NCBI GenBank assembly: GCA_958349075.1
Contig: CATWBR010000265.1
Location: 1-6,423, forward strand
Length of the DNA stretch: 6,423 nt
From: an uncultured Clostridium sp.
GTDB lineage: Bacteria > Bacillota > Clostridia > Lachnospirales > Lachnospiraceae
Direction: 5' to 3'
Below the pieces are notes generated by a model that was given only the letters and a program-made list of their open reading frames with translations, did not search any database and was not told where the DNA came from. Shown here piece by piece: positions 6,343-6,423 of the stretch (position 1 is the stretch's first letter; each line of letters opens with the position of its first letter). The position numbers and the translations under genes are program-made.

Positions 6343-6394
6343 CCTGGATGTGAATTTTTTATCAGTTTTTCGTGAATTTTTTATCACTTCCAGG
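6343..6394 (-). promoter_or_regulatory. Imperfect inverted repeat in the rnf leader
   Basis: Read on the minus strand, CCTGGAAGTGA (6394-6384) is complementary to TCACATCCAGG (6353-6343) except for one A-A mismatch. That gives 10 pairs around a 30-nt A-rich loop that contains most of the two direct repeats. In the RNA this could fold as a leader hairpin; in the DNA it gives the whole repeat region a near-symmetrical shape, as for a large operator. No T-run follows, so it is not a terminator. Confidence 0.45.
6350..6386 (-). repeat. Two exact 15-bp direct repeats, candidate operator (Rex-like)
   Basis: TGATAAAAAATTCAC on the minus strand occurs at 6386-6372 and again at 6364-6350, a period of 22 bp, or about two helical turns. 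Each copy contains GATAA-N4-TTCAC, which matches 8 of 10 fixed positions of the core GTTAA-N4-TTAAC of the redox repressor Rex. Rex senses the NADH/NAD+ ratio and is known to control fermentation and energy genes in Clostridia. Lying just downstream of the likely -10 box, bound protein would block transcription of rnf. The repeat is directly visible; the identity of the binding protein is inference. Confidence 0.5.
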
Positions 6395-6413
6395 GTTAAA
6401 AGCTATCGCGTAT

Positions 6414-6422
6414 AGTATAGCA
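6414..6422 (-). promoter_or_regulatory. rnfC: Extended -10 box, probable rnf operon promoter (partial)
   Basis: The minus strand reads TGCTATACT at 6422-6414, an extended -10 element (TGn then TATACT). Transcription would begin near 6407, leaving a leader of about 100 nt before the rnfC ATG. The -35 region falls outside the window, so the promoter cannot be fully judged. I found no better promoter between here and rnfC. Confidence 0.5.
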
Positions 6423-6423
6423 T

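Noticed and set aside
6350..6387. CRP/FNR-type binding site (GTGA...TCAC)
   Set aside because: The half-sites GTGA and TCAC are separated by 8 bp instead of the 6 bp of a CRP site, and only one copy has both complete halves. The Rex-like reading fits the spacing better.

Overview
The window is a stretch of chromosome from an anaerobic, Gram-positive, Clostridia-type bacterium, most likely in or near the Lachnospiraceae. This rests on the gene order rnfCDGEAB (the order known from Acetobacterium and other Clostridia), strong AGGAGG-type ribosome binding sites, near-consensus SigA-type promoter boxes and the style of the proteins. The species call is inference. All credible genes lie on the minus strand.

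Right to left (the direction of transcription), positions 6423-6311 hold the control region of the rnf operon: an extended -10 box at the window edge, then a leader with two exact 15-bp direct repeats spaced 22 bp apart. These repeats are nested in a larger imperfect inverted repeat. Positions 6307-1183 are a complete, intact six-gene operon (rnfC, rnfD, rnfG, rnfE, rnfA, rnfB) with gaps of 13-15 bp or a 1-bp stop/start overlap. An intrinsic terminator follows at 1127-1099. The six proteins form the membrane-bound Rnf complex. It couples electron transfer between reduced ferredoxin and NAD+ to export of Na+ or H+. RnfB receives electrons from ferredoxin, RnfC binds NAD(H) and a flavin, RnfD and RnfG carry covalent FMN, and RnfA and RnfE form the membrane core with a shared iron-sulfur centre.

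Left of the operon, a near-consensus promoter (962-934) drives a separate hypothetical gene (868-155, with an equally good internal start at 652). A perfect 21-bp inverted repeat at 10-70 probably ends transcription there.

Most of the window is well-understood energy metabolism. The points that deserve a second look are the repeat-rich rnf leader, a long RnfE C-terminal tail (cysteine cluster plus an Ala/Lys/Glu-rich helix), and the double-start structure of the hypothetical gene. I found no CRISPR array, mobile element, tRNA or rRNA, and no evidence for a wholly new system.
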